Below are positions 25,384-33,217 of a DNA stretch of 64,000 nt, piece after piece. Numbering within the stretch: the stretch's first letter is position 1; the number at the start of each line of letters is the position of its first letter. Source of the stretch: JAAYED01 sp040772225 (GTDB lineage: Bacteria; Chloroflexota; Anaerolineae; UBA1429). Location of the stretch: the NCBI GenBank assembly GCA_040772225.1, contig JAXGYO010000002.1, forward strand, positions 1,798,001 through 1,862,000, in the 5' to 3' direction. The notes beneath the pieces are model-generated. The model was not told where the DNA came from and did not search any database. It saw nothing but the letters and a program-made list of their open reading frames with translations. Made by a program: the position numbers and the translations under genes.

Positions 25384-26622
25384 ATGAGCGGCTCCACCTT
25401 TCCGCATACGATCTTTATCCTTGGCACGGCGCGGGACGTTGGCAAGACGGTGACATCGGTAGGTGTCATTGGCAAGCTCCTGTCTGATGAGCATGGGTAC
25501 GGGCTGGACGAGATCGGATATATCAAGCCCGTGGGTCAGCAGGTGCTGTCGGTGATCGATGATGATGGCTCACCGATCGACGCCGACAAGGATGCCGTTG
25601 TGGTCACATCTCTGCTCAAGGTGCGCAATGTGGGCTACAGGCACCTGAGTCCGGTGATCTGGCAGGGCGGGCTTACGGCTTCCTTCATCGCCGACAGCCA
25701 GGAAGGAAACGCGCTGGAGGGGCGCCAGGCCTTTATGGAGCGTATTCGCGAGTCGTACAAGCTTGTGGCTCGCGACCGCAAGGTGGTGATCGTAGAGGGG
25801 ACAGGACAGCCGGGCGTTGGGTCTGTGGCGGGCATCAGCAATGGCGATGTCATCAATATGCTGCGCGAGATGGGCGTCCCTGTGTTTGTCGCGATGGTCA
25901 CCCGCGGCGGCATCGGCGCCACCATTGATGAGGTGTTTCCGTATTTCATGAGCCTGGATCACCTGGGCACCCGGGTGGACGGCTTGATCGTAAACGGCGT
26001 CTATATGAGCAAGGTTGACAAGATCAAGGCCAGCCTGGAGGGGTATTATGAACACATCTTTGCCCCGATTTACGGCTCCTATCTGAAGCAGCCTTTCCCG
26101 CCCATCCTGGGTTTTGTGCCTTCGATTCCCGAGCTGAAGCTGCCCACGATGCGCCTGATCGGGCAGCAGTTTGGCGGAGACCCCAAGAGCTCTCTGGAGA
26201 TCATCACGCCAGAAGCTTTTGAGAAGTATGGCAGCGCACTGGTTCAGCGTATGAAGGTCGTCAATCTTCGCTACGGCTATGAGCGCTATGTCGACGCTGG
26301 GGATGCGGTTGTCGTGGGAATCAACGCCAACGACAGTGTGCTCTCCGTCGTGCTGCACCACGAGCGCCTGCTGAGCCAGCATGGAAAAGGCCTCTCCGGA
26401 CTGATCCTTTCTTGCCGCCAGGTGGGAGGTCTCTCACAACAGGTGCGCTCCGAACTCGGCCGTGTTGAGGATCTCCCCGCCATTGCCGTCGACTATGACA
26501 CCGCCGATCTCATTCAGCGCGTCGATAACATGTCCGTCAAGCTCCAACCCTATGATTTCTACAAGCGTGATCTGATCGCCAAGGCCTATAGCGAGACGGT
26601 GACCTTCTGGCCCGACCTGTAG
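25384..26622 (+). CDS. BioD/Pta-like P-loop protein of unknown function
   Basis: 412 residues. The N-terminal half (about 8-240) is a dethiobiotin-synthetase-like P-loop domain: Walker A GTARDVGKTVTS near residue 14 and VVIVEGTGQPGVGSVAGIS near 135. The rest shows no motif I recognise; its general layout recalls the BioD-DRTGG front half of long phosphotransacetylases. No catalytic Pta domain is present. Next to acetate and acyl-CoA genes, a regulatory or acyl-phosphate role is possible but not shown. An AGGAG site precedes the ATG; a strong terminator follows. Confidence 0.7.
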   Translation: MSGSTFPHTIFILGTARDVGKTVTSVGVIGKLLSDEHGYGLDEIGYIKPVGQQVLSVIDDDGSPIDADKDAVVVTSLLKVRNVGYRHLSPVIWQGGLTASFIADSQEGNALEGRQAFMERIRESYKLVARDRKVVIVEGTGQPGVGSVAGISNGDVINMLREMGVPVFVAMVTRGGIGATIDEVFPYFMSLDHLGTRVDGLIVNGVYMSKVDKIKASLEGYYEHIFAPIYGSYLKQPFPPILGFVPSIPELKLPTMRLIGQQFGGDPKSSLEIITPEAFEKYGSALVQRMKVVNLRYGYERYVDAGDAVVVGINANDSVLSVVLHHERLLSQHGKGLSGLILSCRQVGGLSQQVRSELGRVEDLPAIAVDYDTADLIQRVDNMSVKLQPYDFYKRDLIAKAYSETVTFWPDL

Positions 26623-26645
26623 CCTGAGCTGGTCAAGGTTCGTAG

Positions 26646-26688
26646 CTGCGCTGCGCCGTCCTCATCAGATGGTGCAGCGCAGTCTTTT
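26646..26688 (+). terminator. Terminator after the BioD-like gene
   Basis: CTGCGCTGCGCC (26646-26657) pairs with GGTGCAGCGCAG (26671-26682) with one G-U pair, followed by TCTTTT (26683-26688). The T-tract merges with the -35 of the next promoter. Confidence 0.8.
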
Positions 26689-26741
26689 GACGCCCAGGGC
26701 GGAGCATGATATAGTTAATCCCGACTCTTTGATAGGGATTA
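26687..26741 (+). promoter_or_regulatory. Promoter and operator of the Rrf2-cysE-iscS-mnmA operon
   Basis: TTGACG (26687-26692), 17-bp spacer, TATAGT (26710-26715). Immediately downstream is a perfect inverted repeat TAATCCC (26716-26722) and GGGATTA (26735-26741), spacer 12 bp, covering the transcription start and ending 6 bp before the regulator's ATG. This placement is typical of autorepression. Confidence 0.65.
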
Positions 26742-26747
26742 TACAAT

Positions 26748-27146
26748 ATGCGTCTGTCTGCCCGAGAACGGACCGGTTTACGCGCCATGATCGCTTTTGC
26801 TCGCAGCTATGGACAGGGACCTACGTCGCTGCGCGAAATCGCAAACGAGCAAGATCTGCCCCTGCCCTATCTTGAGCAGATCGCCTCATCGCTGCGTCGC
26901 GCCGGGTTGCTGGCCAGCGTGCGTGGCGCACAGGGGGGCTATTATCTCACGCGCGAGCCGTCGCATATCTCGGTCACAGAGGTGCTCTCGGCGCTCGAGG
27001 GCCAACTGGTGAGTCTGGACTGCCTGGCCTCGGACGAAGCCGGTTGTGACCGGGAACACAGTTGCGAGGCCAGAAGCATCTGGCTGCGCGTCCAAGCTTG
27101 TCTCGAGGAGACGCTGGGCAATATTACCCTGGCAGACGTCTTGTGA
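26748..27146 (+). CDS. Rrf2-family transcription regulator (CymR/IscR-like)
   Basis: 132 residues with an N-terminal winged helix (LREIANEQDLPLPYLEQIASSLRRAGL, recognition part about 25-50; then SVRGAQGGYYL) and three Cys in the region LDCLASDEAGCDREHSCEA (about 92-108), the pattern used by IscR/NsrR-type members to hold an Fe-S cluster. It heads cysE-iscS-mnmA, so it likely senses cysteine or Fe-S status and controls its own operon through the repeat at 26716-26741. No clear ribosome site is visible before the ATG. Confidence 0.85.
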   Translation: MRLSARERTGLRAMIAFARSYGQGPTSLREIANEQDLPLPYLEQIASSLRRAGLLASVRGAQGGYYLTREPSHISVTEVLSALEGQLVSLDCLASDEAGCDREHSCEARSIWLRVQACLEETLGNITLADVL

Positions 27147-27173
27147 TGCCATGGATGTAGGAGAGGACTGCGG

Positions 27174-27932
27174 ATGAGCATCATCAGCGTGATTCATGAG
27201 GATATCCAGACCGTCTTTCAAAAGGATCCCGCGGCCAGGTCCTGGTTTGAGGTATTGACGTGTTATCCCGGGTTGCATGCTCTGTGGATGTATCGGATCG
27301 CTCACTGGTTCTGGCGCAAGCGGGCGTACTGGCTGGCACGCTACATATCCCACTGGGCGCGCTTTTTGACCGGTGTGGAGATTCACCCCGGGGCGATGAT
27401 CGGCCGCCGTCTCTTTATCGATCATGGCATGGGCATCGTGATCGGCGAGACAGCGGTGATCGGTGATGACGTGCTGATCTACAAGGGGGCGGTGCTCGGA
27501 GGGGTCTCGCTGACCCGTGGTAAGCGGCATCCCACAATCGGAGATCGAGTCGTGATCGGGTCGAATGCGACGGTCCTCGGCCCAGTTGAGATCGGCCATG
27601 ATGCGAGGATCGGTTCCGGTGCGGTGGTGATCAAGCCGGTTCCCGAGGATTCGACGGCCGTGGGGGTTCCAGCCCAGATCGTCCGCGGGCCGCACCTGGT
27701 TCCCGGACCCTGCGAGAATCTCTCCCACGGGGAGTTGCCCGATCCTGTTGCTGAACAGTGCCGGAAGATGATGGAAGAGATACGGAGGCTGGAGAACGGG
27801 CTCGAGACTGTGCGTCGTTCGCTGGGCAGAATGGGCAACGAGCCGCTGCCCGTCCTCGAGGCGCCCGTCATGGCGCAGGGCAATGGCGAGCAGCCCGATC
27901 CTGAGCCGTCCTTCGGCAGCGAGGAAGGCTGA
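27174..27932 (+). CDS. cysE: Serine O-acetyltransferase
   Basis: 252 residues. An N-terminal helical part carries DPAARSWFEVLTCYPG and HALWMYRIAHW, followed by a left-handed beta helix of hexapeptide repeats with GMGIVIGETAVIGDDV (about 85-100) and GVPAQIV near 165. It makes O-acetylserine for cysteine synthesis. The C-terminal 75 residues beyond the repeats are an unusual extension with a short coiled coil. Its stop lies 1 nt before the iscS start, so translation is coupled. Confidence 0.95.
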   Translation: MSIISVIHEDIQTVFQKDPAARSWFEVLTCYPGLHALWMYRIAHWFWRKRAYWLARYISHWARFLTGVEIHPGAMIGRRLFIDHGMGIVIGETAVIGDDVLIYKGAVLGGVSLTRGKRHPTIGDRVVIGSNATVLGPVEIGHDARIGSGAVVIKPVPEDSTAVGVPAQIVRGPHLVPGPCENLSHGELPDPVAEQCRKMMEEIRRLENGLETVRRSLGRMGNEPLPVLEAPVMAQGNGEQPDPEPSFGSEEG

Positions 27933-27933
27933 C

Positions 27934-29121
27934 ATGACAGAACCCGATCGCATCTATCTGGACAATGCTGCGACTACGGCTGTGGACCCGCGTGTGCTCG
28001 AGGTCATGCTGCCCTTTTTCGTGGAGCAATACGGGAACCCGTCGAGCGTGCACCGCACAGGGCTGAACGCGCGCCGAGCGCTTGATGGTGCTCACAAGAC
28101 CGTCGCTGATCGGCTGGGCGCCAGTCCCGAAGAGGTCGTCTTTACCAGTTGTGGCACCGAAAGCAGCAACCTGGCGCTGCGCGGCGTGGCCTGGGCGCGC
28201 GAGCATCAGGGCAAGCATCTGATTACCAGCTCTATCGAGCACCATGCTGTCGGGCATACGCTTCAGCAACTGCAGGAGCGCTTTGGCTTTGAGGTGACCC
28301 ATGTCAAGGTAGATCACCATGGTATGGTCGATCCCGATGACGTGGGCCGCGCTCTGCGGCCTGACACGACGCTGGTGTCGATCATGTTGGCCAATAACGA
28401 AGTGGGGACGATCGAGCCGATCGCCGAGATCGGACGCATCGTCCGCTCACATGGCGCGACCTTTCATACAGACGCAGTTCAGGCGGCGGGCCAGCTGCGG
28501 ATCAGTGTAGACGAGCTCGGTGTCGACCTGCTCTCTATCTCCGGTCACAAATTGCATGCCCCCAAAGGGGTCGGGGCGTTGTACGTGCGCAAGGGGACAC
28601 CGCTCCTGTCCATGCAGACTGGCGGCGCCCAGGAGTTTGGCCTGCGAGCAGGGACCGAGAATGTGCCGTACATCGTCGGGCTTGCGCGCTCTATGGAGAT
28701 TGTCTCCGACGAGATGGAGGCGCGCACGGCCGAAATCCGCGTACTGAGGGACCGGCTCATTCACGGTGTGCTGGAGCGTATCCCGGATGTGCAGCTTACC
28801 GGGCATCCGGAGCGACGGTTGGCCAATAACGCCAGCTTTGTCTTTCTGGGGGTGGACGGAGAGAGCCTGGTGGTGCAATTGACCACTGCCGGTGTCGCGG
28901 GGAGCACCGGTTCGGCATGTTCTTCCGGGGCAAGCGGCGCATCCCACGTCCTGGTGGCTATGGGCTATGAGGATCCCTGGGTCCGTGGCAGCCTTCGGCT
29001 GTCACTCGATCGGAGCACTACCGCCGAGCAGATCGATCAAACAGTGTCCATTCTGGCGAAGGCGGTAAGCCGGCTGCGGGCGTTTTCGCCCGTTTATGCG
29101 CCGCGCTCTCCGGAGGCATAG
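27934..29121 (+). CDS. iscS: Cysteine desulfurase (NifS/IscS family)
   Basis: 395 residues. PLP enzyme releasing sulfur from cysteine for Fe-S clusters and tRNA thiolation. Seen: N-terminal YLDNAATT, PLP lysine in SGHKLHAPKG, and active-site Cys in GSACSSGASGASHVL. The short active-site loop matches the NifS/IscS group I. The start at 27934 directly follows cysE with GAGGAAGG upstream. Coupling to mnmA downstream suggests that the sulfur is passed to the tRNA thiolase. Confidence 0.95.
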   Translation: MTEPDRIYLDNAATTAVDPRVLEVMLPFFVEQYGNPSSVHRTGLNARRALDGAHKTVADRLGASPEEVVFTSCGTESSNLALRGVAWAREHQGKHLITSSIEHHAVGHTLQQLQERFGFEVTHVKVDHHGMVDPDDVGRALRPDTTLVSIMLANNEVGTIEPIAEIGRIVRSHGATFHTDAVQAAGQLRISVDELGVDLLSISGHKLHAPKGVGALYVRKGTPLLSMQTGGAQEFGLRAGTENVPYIVGLARSMEIVSDEMEARTAEIRVLRDRLIHGVLERIPDVQLTGHPERRLANNASFVFLGVDGESLVVQLTTAGVAGSTGSACSSGASGASHVLVAMGYEDPWVRGSLRLSLDRSTTAEQIDQTVSILAKAVSRLRAFSPVYAPRSPEA

Positions 29122-29138
29122 GTAGGGACTCTGCTGTG

Positions 29139-30245
29139 ATGCTGCCTTCTGCCTGCGCAGATCTGGTCGGCCCGGTGGCTGTCGCTTTGAGCGGCGGGCT
29201 CGATAGCGCCATGGCCCTGGTTCTGCTTCACGAAGCGGGCTACCAGGTGACCGGCGTGACCATGCGGCTCTTGCCGGATGCTGCCGAGGACGGACAAGAG
29301 ACCGCGGATGTCGCCAGCGCACGAGCGATCTGTGCGCGCTATGGGATCGACCATCACCTGGTCGATCTCAGCGATGCGTTTTCTCGCCAGGTGATCGCAT
29401 CCTTTGTTGCAGAGTACGGCGCTGCGCAAACGCCAAACCCCTGCATCCTGTGCAACCAGGTCATCAAGTTCGGCGCGCTGCTGGAGTATGTGCAGGCACT
29501 GGGCATGCCCTGCATGGCCACGGGCCACTATGTGAGGATCGGCCGCGCAAGCGGCCAGTTTCGCCTGTTGCGCGGGGTTGACGCTGGCAAGGACCAGTCG
29601 TACTTTCTCTATACGCTTTCTCAGGAGCAGCTGGCGCATCTCTGCTTTCCCCTGGGCGGGTACCTCAAGAAAGAGGTTCGAGCACTGGCGCGCGAGCGTG
29701 ATCTCTCCGTGACCGAGCGCCCCGAAAGCCAGGATGTGTGCTTTCTGCGAGGGGAGGCATATGCGGCTCTCGTTGGCCGTCTGGCGCCGGGCAGTATTCG
29801 TCCCGGACCCATTCTGACGCGCAGCGGCGTTCAGCTGGGCATGCACAAAGGTCTCCCGCTGTACACCGTTGGCCAGCGCAGCGGACTGGGAATCGCTGCG
29901 CCGCGCCCCGTGTATGTACTGGAACTCGACGCAGCGCGCAATGCGCTCGTTGTGGGACATAGCGACGAATTGCTGGCTACGGCGCTTGTAGCAGATGGCA
30001 TGCGATATGTTTCGGGGGTGGCGCCCGCTGGTCAGGTGCAGGTTCAGGCGCAGATCCGGTATCGTGCGCGGCCCGCAGCGGCGACGCTCTTTCCCCTGGA
30101 GGGCGAAAGGGCCCTGGTCAGGTTCGATTCTCCAGTGCGCGCAGTTGCGCCTGGTCAGGCAGTGGTGCTCTATCATGGCGATGAGGTTATAGGGGGCGGA
30201 CGTATTGTCCACGCGCAGCAACAGAGTCATACGGAGGAGCAGTAA
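29139..30245 (+). CDS. mnmA: tRNA-specific 2-thiouridylase MnmA
   Basis: 368 residues. Adds sulfur to U34 of tRNA Lys, Glu and Gln. Seen: PP-loop SGGLDSAMA (the usual Val is Leu), NPCILCNQ with the first catalytic Cys, IKFG, ATGHY, and RPESQDVCFLRG with the second Cys. ATG at 29139 is chosen; an in-frame GTG lies one codon upstream. Fourth gene of the Rrf2-cysE-iscS-mnmA operon, so sulfur supply and use are encoded together. Confidence 0.95.
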   Translation: MLPSACADLVGPVAVALSGGLDSAMALVLLHEAGYQVTGVTMRLLPDAAEDGQETADVASARAICARYGIDHHLVDLSDAFSRQVIASFVAEYGAAQTPNPCILCNQVIKFGALLEYVQALGMPCMATGHYVRIGRASGQFRLLRGVDAGKDQSYFLYTLSQEQLAHLCFPLGGYLKKEVRALARERDLSVTERPESQDVCFLRGEAYAALVGRLAPGSIRPGPILTRSGVQLGMHKGLPLYTVGQRSGLGIAAPRPVYVLELDAARNALVVGHSDELLATALVADGMRYVSGVAPAGQVQVQAQIRYRARPAAATLFPLEGERALVRFDSPVRAVAPGQAVVLYHGDEVIGGGRIVHAQQQSHTEEQ

Positions 30246-30246
30246 C

Positions 30247-30504
30247 ATGTTGTCATCGCCGGTATTCCTGCTCGGAACCACTATCGCAACATTGCTGGCC
30301 GCGCTGTTTCACTTGCTGCGGGGGACCCTTTTCAGACAAGCGGTGCTCTTCTGGCTCACGTCGGTTTTGGGTTTCTTTCTCGGCCAGCTGCTGGGCAGCG
30401 TCTTTTTTGCCTCGTGGCCGATGCTGGGGCAGATTCACATCATTCCGGCGGTGCTGCTTTCGGTCGTTGCGATGTTCATTGTCAGAGCGCTCAAGCTGTG
30501 TTAG
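30247..30504 (+). CDS. Small membrane protein of unknown function
   Basis: 85 residues starting MLSSPVFLLGTTIATLLA, with about three hydrophobic segments (6-25, 32-52, 60-80) and almost no soluble part. GGAGGAG sits just before the ATG, and the gene abuts the mnmA stop, so it is translated with that operon. I do not recognise the family. Confidence 0.75.
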   Translation: MLSSPVFLLGTTIATLLAALFHLLRGTLFRQAVLFWLTSVLGFFLGQLLGSVFFASWPMLGQIHIIPAVLLSVVAMFIVRALKLC

Positions 30505-30507
30505 AAT
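30479..30507 (+). promoter_or_regulatory. Promoter of the two downstream envelope-protein genes
   Basis: TTGTCA (30479-30484), 17-bp spacer, TAGAAT (30502-30507), overlapping the stop codon of the preceding gene. Confidence 0.55.
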
Positions 30508-30546
30508 AGCTTTGGAGTAGCAAGCCGCTCGCTGTAGGGGGTGTGG

Positions 30547-30888
30547 ATGGTTCTGGCAGCTATAAGAGATGTGGCCATTGTGCTATTGGCCATCGCTTCC
30601 CTGGCAATAGGGGTGCTGCTGGCGCTGCTGATCCTTCAGGTGCGCAGTCTGGTGCGTACTTTGCAGGACGAGGTGAGTCCCATCCTCAAGACGACGCAGG
30701 ATACGGCCAGCCGTGTGGGCGGCACCGTCAATCTGATGAGCGATACAGTGGTCACGCCGTTGATCAAGGCGAACAGCTATGCGGCAGGCGTGCGCCAGGC
30801 GATAGGCACGCTGAAGGGTTTTCGGAAGGATGTCCATCGTCGTACACCGCGTACTCAAGGCGGGCCCCGTCCGCCTGATTCGGTCTAG
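30547..30888 (+). CDS. Single-pass membrane protein, DUF948-like
   Basis: 113 residues. One N-terminal membrane helix (about 8-32, VAIVLLAIASLAIGVLLALL) is followed by an amphipathic helix with heptad character (VRTLQDEVSPILKTTQDTA) and a basic tail. This resembles DUF948 general-stress proteins that accompany YtxH proteins. The ATG at 30547 has GGGGG upstream; a GTG two codons earlier is also possible. Confidence 0.7.
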   Translation: MVLAAIRDVAIVLLAIASLAIGVLLALLILQVRSLVRTLQDEVSPILKTTQDTASRVGGTVNLMSDTVVTPLIKANSYAAGVRQAIGTLKGFRKDVHRRTPRTQGGPRPPDSV

Positions 30889-30914
30889 TATCTGGCATAG
30901 CAAGGAGGCGATCT

Positions 30915-31283
30915 ATGAGCAGTGATTCTGGAGCAAGTGATTTCCTGGCGGGATTCTTTATTGGGACGCTTGTGGGAGCAGTCTTTGCTCTCCTGTTTGC
31001 GCCGAGCTCGGGCGAGGATACACGCCAGCAGATCAAAGAAAAGGGCATCGAACTGAAGGAGCGTGCCGCCGAGTTGGAGCTGGATTCCTCTCGGTTGAGC
31101 GAGCTCAAGGAACGTGGAGAGGGGTTGCTCGAAGAGCAGCGTACCCGATTCATGGAGGCAGTCGAGGAGGGCAAGCGCGCGGCGGAGCGCCGTAAGGAGG
31201 AACTGCTGTCCCAGTTCCAGGCGCCGACCACCAGCCAGCAGGCCATCGATCTGACGCAGCCCGAGAGTGGCGGCGCCAGCTAA
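30915..31283 (+). CDS. YtxH domain-containing protein
   Basis: 122 residues. The N-terminal membrane helix (about 9-30, FLAGFFIGTLVGAVFALLFAP) followed by SSGEDTRQQIKEK is the YtxH signature. The rest is a charged coiled coil (40-105). Family members are stress-related membrane proteins of unknown function. The pairing with the DUF948-like gene is conserved in many Gram-positive-type genomes. AAGGAGG precedes the ATG. Confidence 0.85.
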   Translation: MSSDSGASDFLAGFFIGTLVGAVFALLFAPSSGEDTRQQIKEKGIELKERAAELELDSSRLSELKERGEGLLEEQRTRFMEAVEEGKRAAERRKEELLSQFQAPTTSQQAIDLTQPESGGAS

Positions 31284-31311
31284 GCGTCTGAAACAGCAGA
31301 TCCGATTGCTT

Positions 31312-31346
31312 GCGAGGACCTCTCCATTGGGGAGGTCCTCGCTTTT
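31312..31346 (+). terminator. Terminator after the ytxH gene
   Basis: GCGAGGACCTC (31312-31322) pairs perfectly with GAGGTCCTCGC (31332-31342), followed by TTTT. It lies against the end of the converging nnr gene and may serve both strands. Confidence 0.85.
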
Positions 31347-31349
31347 CGT

Positions 31350-33023
31350 CTAGTCGCCGGTGATCGCTCGGCGCGCGATGGGCAAAAGATCGGCGAGATC
31401 GCCGGCCAGCATGCCGGCATGGCCGTGGTCCCGAGCCCACAGTACGCCTGCCAGACCGTGGACATAGGCGCCGCAGACTGCGGCGTCATGACAGGAGAGT
31501 CCCTGCGCCAGCAGTCCCGCCACGGTTCCCGCAAGGACATCTCCTGTCCCTGCTGTGGCCAGCGCCGCTTCTGCAAAGGGGATCACCTCCGCGTCATGGC
31601 CTGGCGAGGCCACAACCGTGTAGGCCCCCTTGAGCACGACCGTGCAGCCCCATTTCTCCGCCGCCGTGGCGGCAACCAATACACGGTCCCGTTCCCCGGC
31701 CAGGGGATCATCTGACAACAGGCGCGCCATCTCTCCCGGGTGCGGCGTGAGCACGGTGCGCTCCGGCAGCAGCGCGGGCCAGGAGGGGATGCCTGCCAGC
31801 AAGTTGAGCCCATCGGCATCGATCACCGTCGCCGGGAGCGTGATTGCTTCGCGCTCTTCTCTGGCTGGTCGGATAAAGCCGATGGCCTTGGAGGCGCTCT
31901 TCTCGTGCCTCTCCAGCAGCGTCCTCACAAAGCCGCGGGCGGGTTCCTCCTGGGTCAGGCCCGGGCCGAGCAACAGCACATCATACCCGGGCAGGCTGTC
32001 GGCCAGGAGAGATACGGCCGGCGGCGCGATGACGCCCATGTCGCTGGGTAGCGTCAGATAGGTGGCTTCGGGAAGATGGCTGGCCAACGCTGTGTGAAGA
32101 GGTCCCGGCGTGGCCAATGTCACCAGCCCGGCGCCGCTGCGATAGGCTGCCCGTGCCGCCAGTGCGGGCGCCCCGACATAGTTGCTGGATCCTGCCACCA
32201 CCATCACCTTGCCAAAGCTGCCCTTGTGAGCGTCTGGAGGACGGGCGCCGAGGCGGCTCTGTATCTCTCTGTCTGTCACAACTGAGGATTGCACAGCATC
32301 TGCCAGCTGCTCCTGTGTGCCCAAATTCGCAACAAACAACTCGCCGACGTGAGCAGCCCCGGGAAAGATAAAGTGTCCGCGCTTGGGGTACGCAAAGGTG
32401 ATGCAGATGTCGGCATGCAGGGCCCGTGGATCGATCTCTCCGGTGTCGGCGTCCAGGCCAGACGGGACGTCCACGGCCACGATCAGGGGCACTTTTGCCG
32501 GTTGGCAGCCACCGGGCGCATAGCCTACAGGGCATGGTGTCCGTCCTGGCAGGGCCCGTCGCTGAGATACCGCAGTCGAGATCGTCGTAAGGATCTCCCC
32601 GGCCCCATCCCGCAAAGCGCCTTTAGCACCGGTGCCAAGCAGGGCATCGATGATGACGTCAGCGCGCGTGGCGATGTCGTTCAAGGTGTTCAAGGAGGGA
32701 TCCGAGGAATGGCTATGAATGGTAGCGCCGGCCTGGCTCACCTGAGCGAGGTGTTCGTCGTCTCCCATCTCTGGCCGTTTCCACAGATAGACGTGCACCT
32801 CATGCCCGGCATCGGCGAGAATGCGGCCGGCGACTAGCCCATCACCCCCATTATTGCCCGGGCCGACAAGCACCAGAATGACACGGCCAGACGACTCGCA
32901 TCGACAGATGACGGCCTGAGCGACGGCGCCGCCAGCACGTTCCATCATCTCTGCATATGGGAGCCCGGCTCTGTCAGCGGCCCGCTCAATGTCCTTCATC
33001 TCCTGCACGGTGACCAACTTCAT
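31350..33023 (-). CDS. nnr: Bifunctional NAD(P)H-hydrate epimerase / ADP-dependent dehydratase
   Basis: 557 residues. The N-terminal YjeF_N epimerase (about 1-235) includes VGPGNNGGDGLVAGR; the C-terminal YjeF_C dehydratase (about 250-557) includes TPHPGEMARLL, KGAYTVVASPG and the signature ATAGTGDVLAG. Together they repair NADHX/NADPHX. A run of about 20 residues rich in Pro, Gly and Cys (LPGRTPCPVGYAPGG) interrupts the loop before the VAVDVPSGLDADTG motif; it looks inserted. The usual length is about 500-520. It stands alone between the ytxH operon and a divergent hydrolase. Confidence 0.93.
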   Translation of the reverse strand: MKLVTVQEMKDIERAADRAGLPYAEMMERAGGAVAQAVICRCESSGRVILVLVGPGNNGGDGLVAGRILADAGHEVHVYLWKRPEMGDDEHLAQVSQAGATIHSHSSDPSLNTLNDIATRADVIIDALLGTGAKGALRDGAGEILTTISTAVSQRRALPGRTPCPVGYAPGGCQPAKVPLIVAVDVPSGLDADTGEIDPRALHADICITFAYPKRGHFIFPGAAHVGELFVANLGTQEQLADAVQSSVVTDREIQSRLGARPPDAHKGSFGKVMVVAGSSNYVGAPALAARAAYRSGAGLVTLATPGPLHTALASHLPEATYLTLPSDMGVIAPPAVSLLADSLPGYDVLLLGPGLTQEEPARGFVRTLLERHEKSASKAIGFIRPAREEREAITLPATVIDADGLNLLAGIPSWPALLPERTVLTPHPGEMARLLSDDPLAGERDRVLVAATAAEKWGCTVVLKGAYTVVASPGHDAEVIPFAEAALATAGTGDVLAGTVAGLLAQGLSCHDAAVCGAYVHGLAGVLWARDHGHAGMLAGDLADLLPIARRAITGD

Positions 33024-33217
33024 GACTGTCTCCTTTTTTACTGCTGAGTGTGCCTCGCGTGATGATCCCGCGGCTGGCGATCATGACTGCCGACCCGGTT
33101 GCCCGGACCGCCCCGGAGTGATAGAATCCAGCCCATGATGTTCATGGGTGGGGGCGCTCCGATCAAGGTATCGGATCTCATCGCCGCTTGGCTTATCGTG
33201 TAGAGAGGATACCACAA

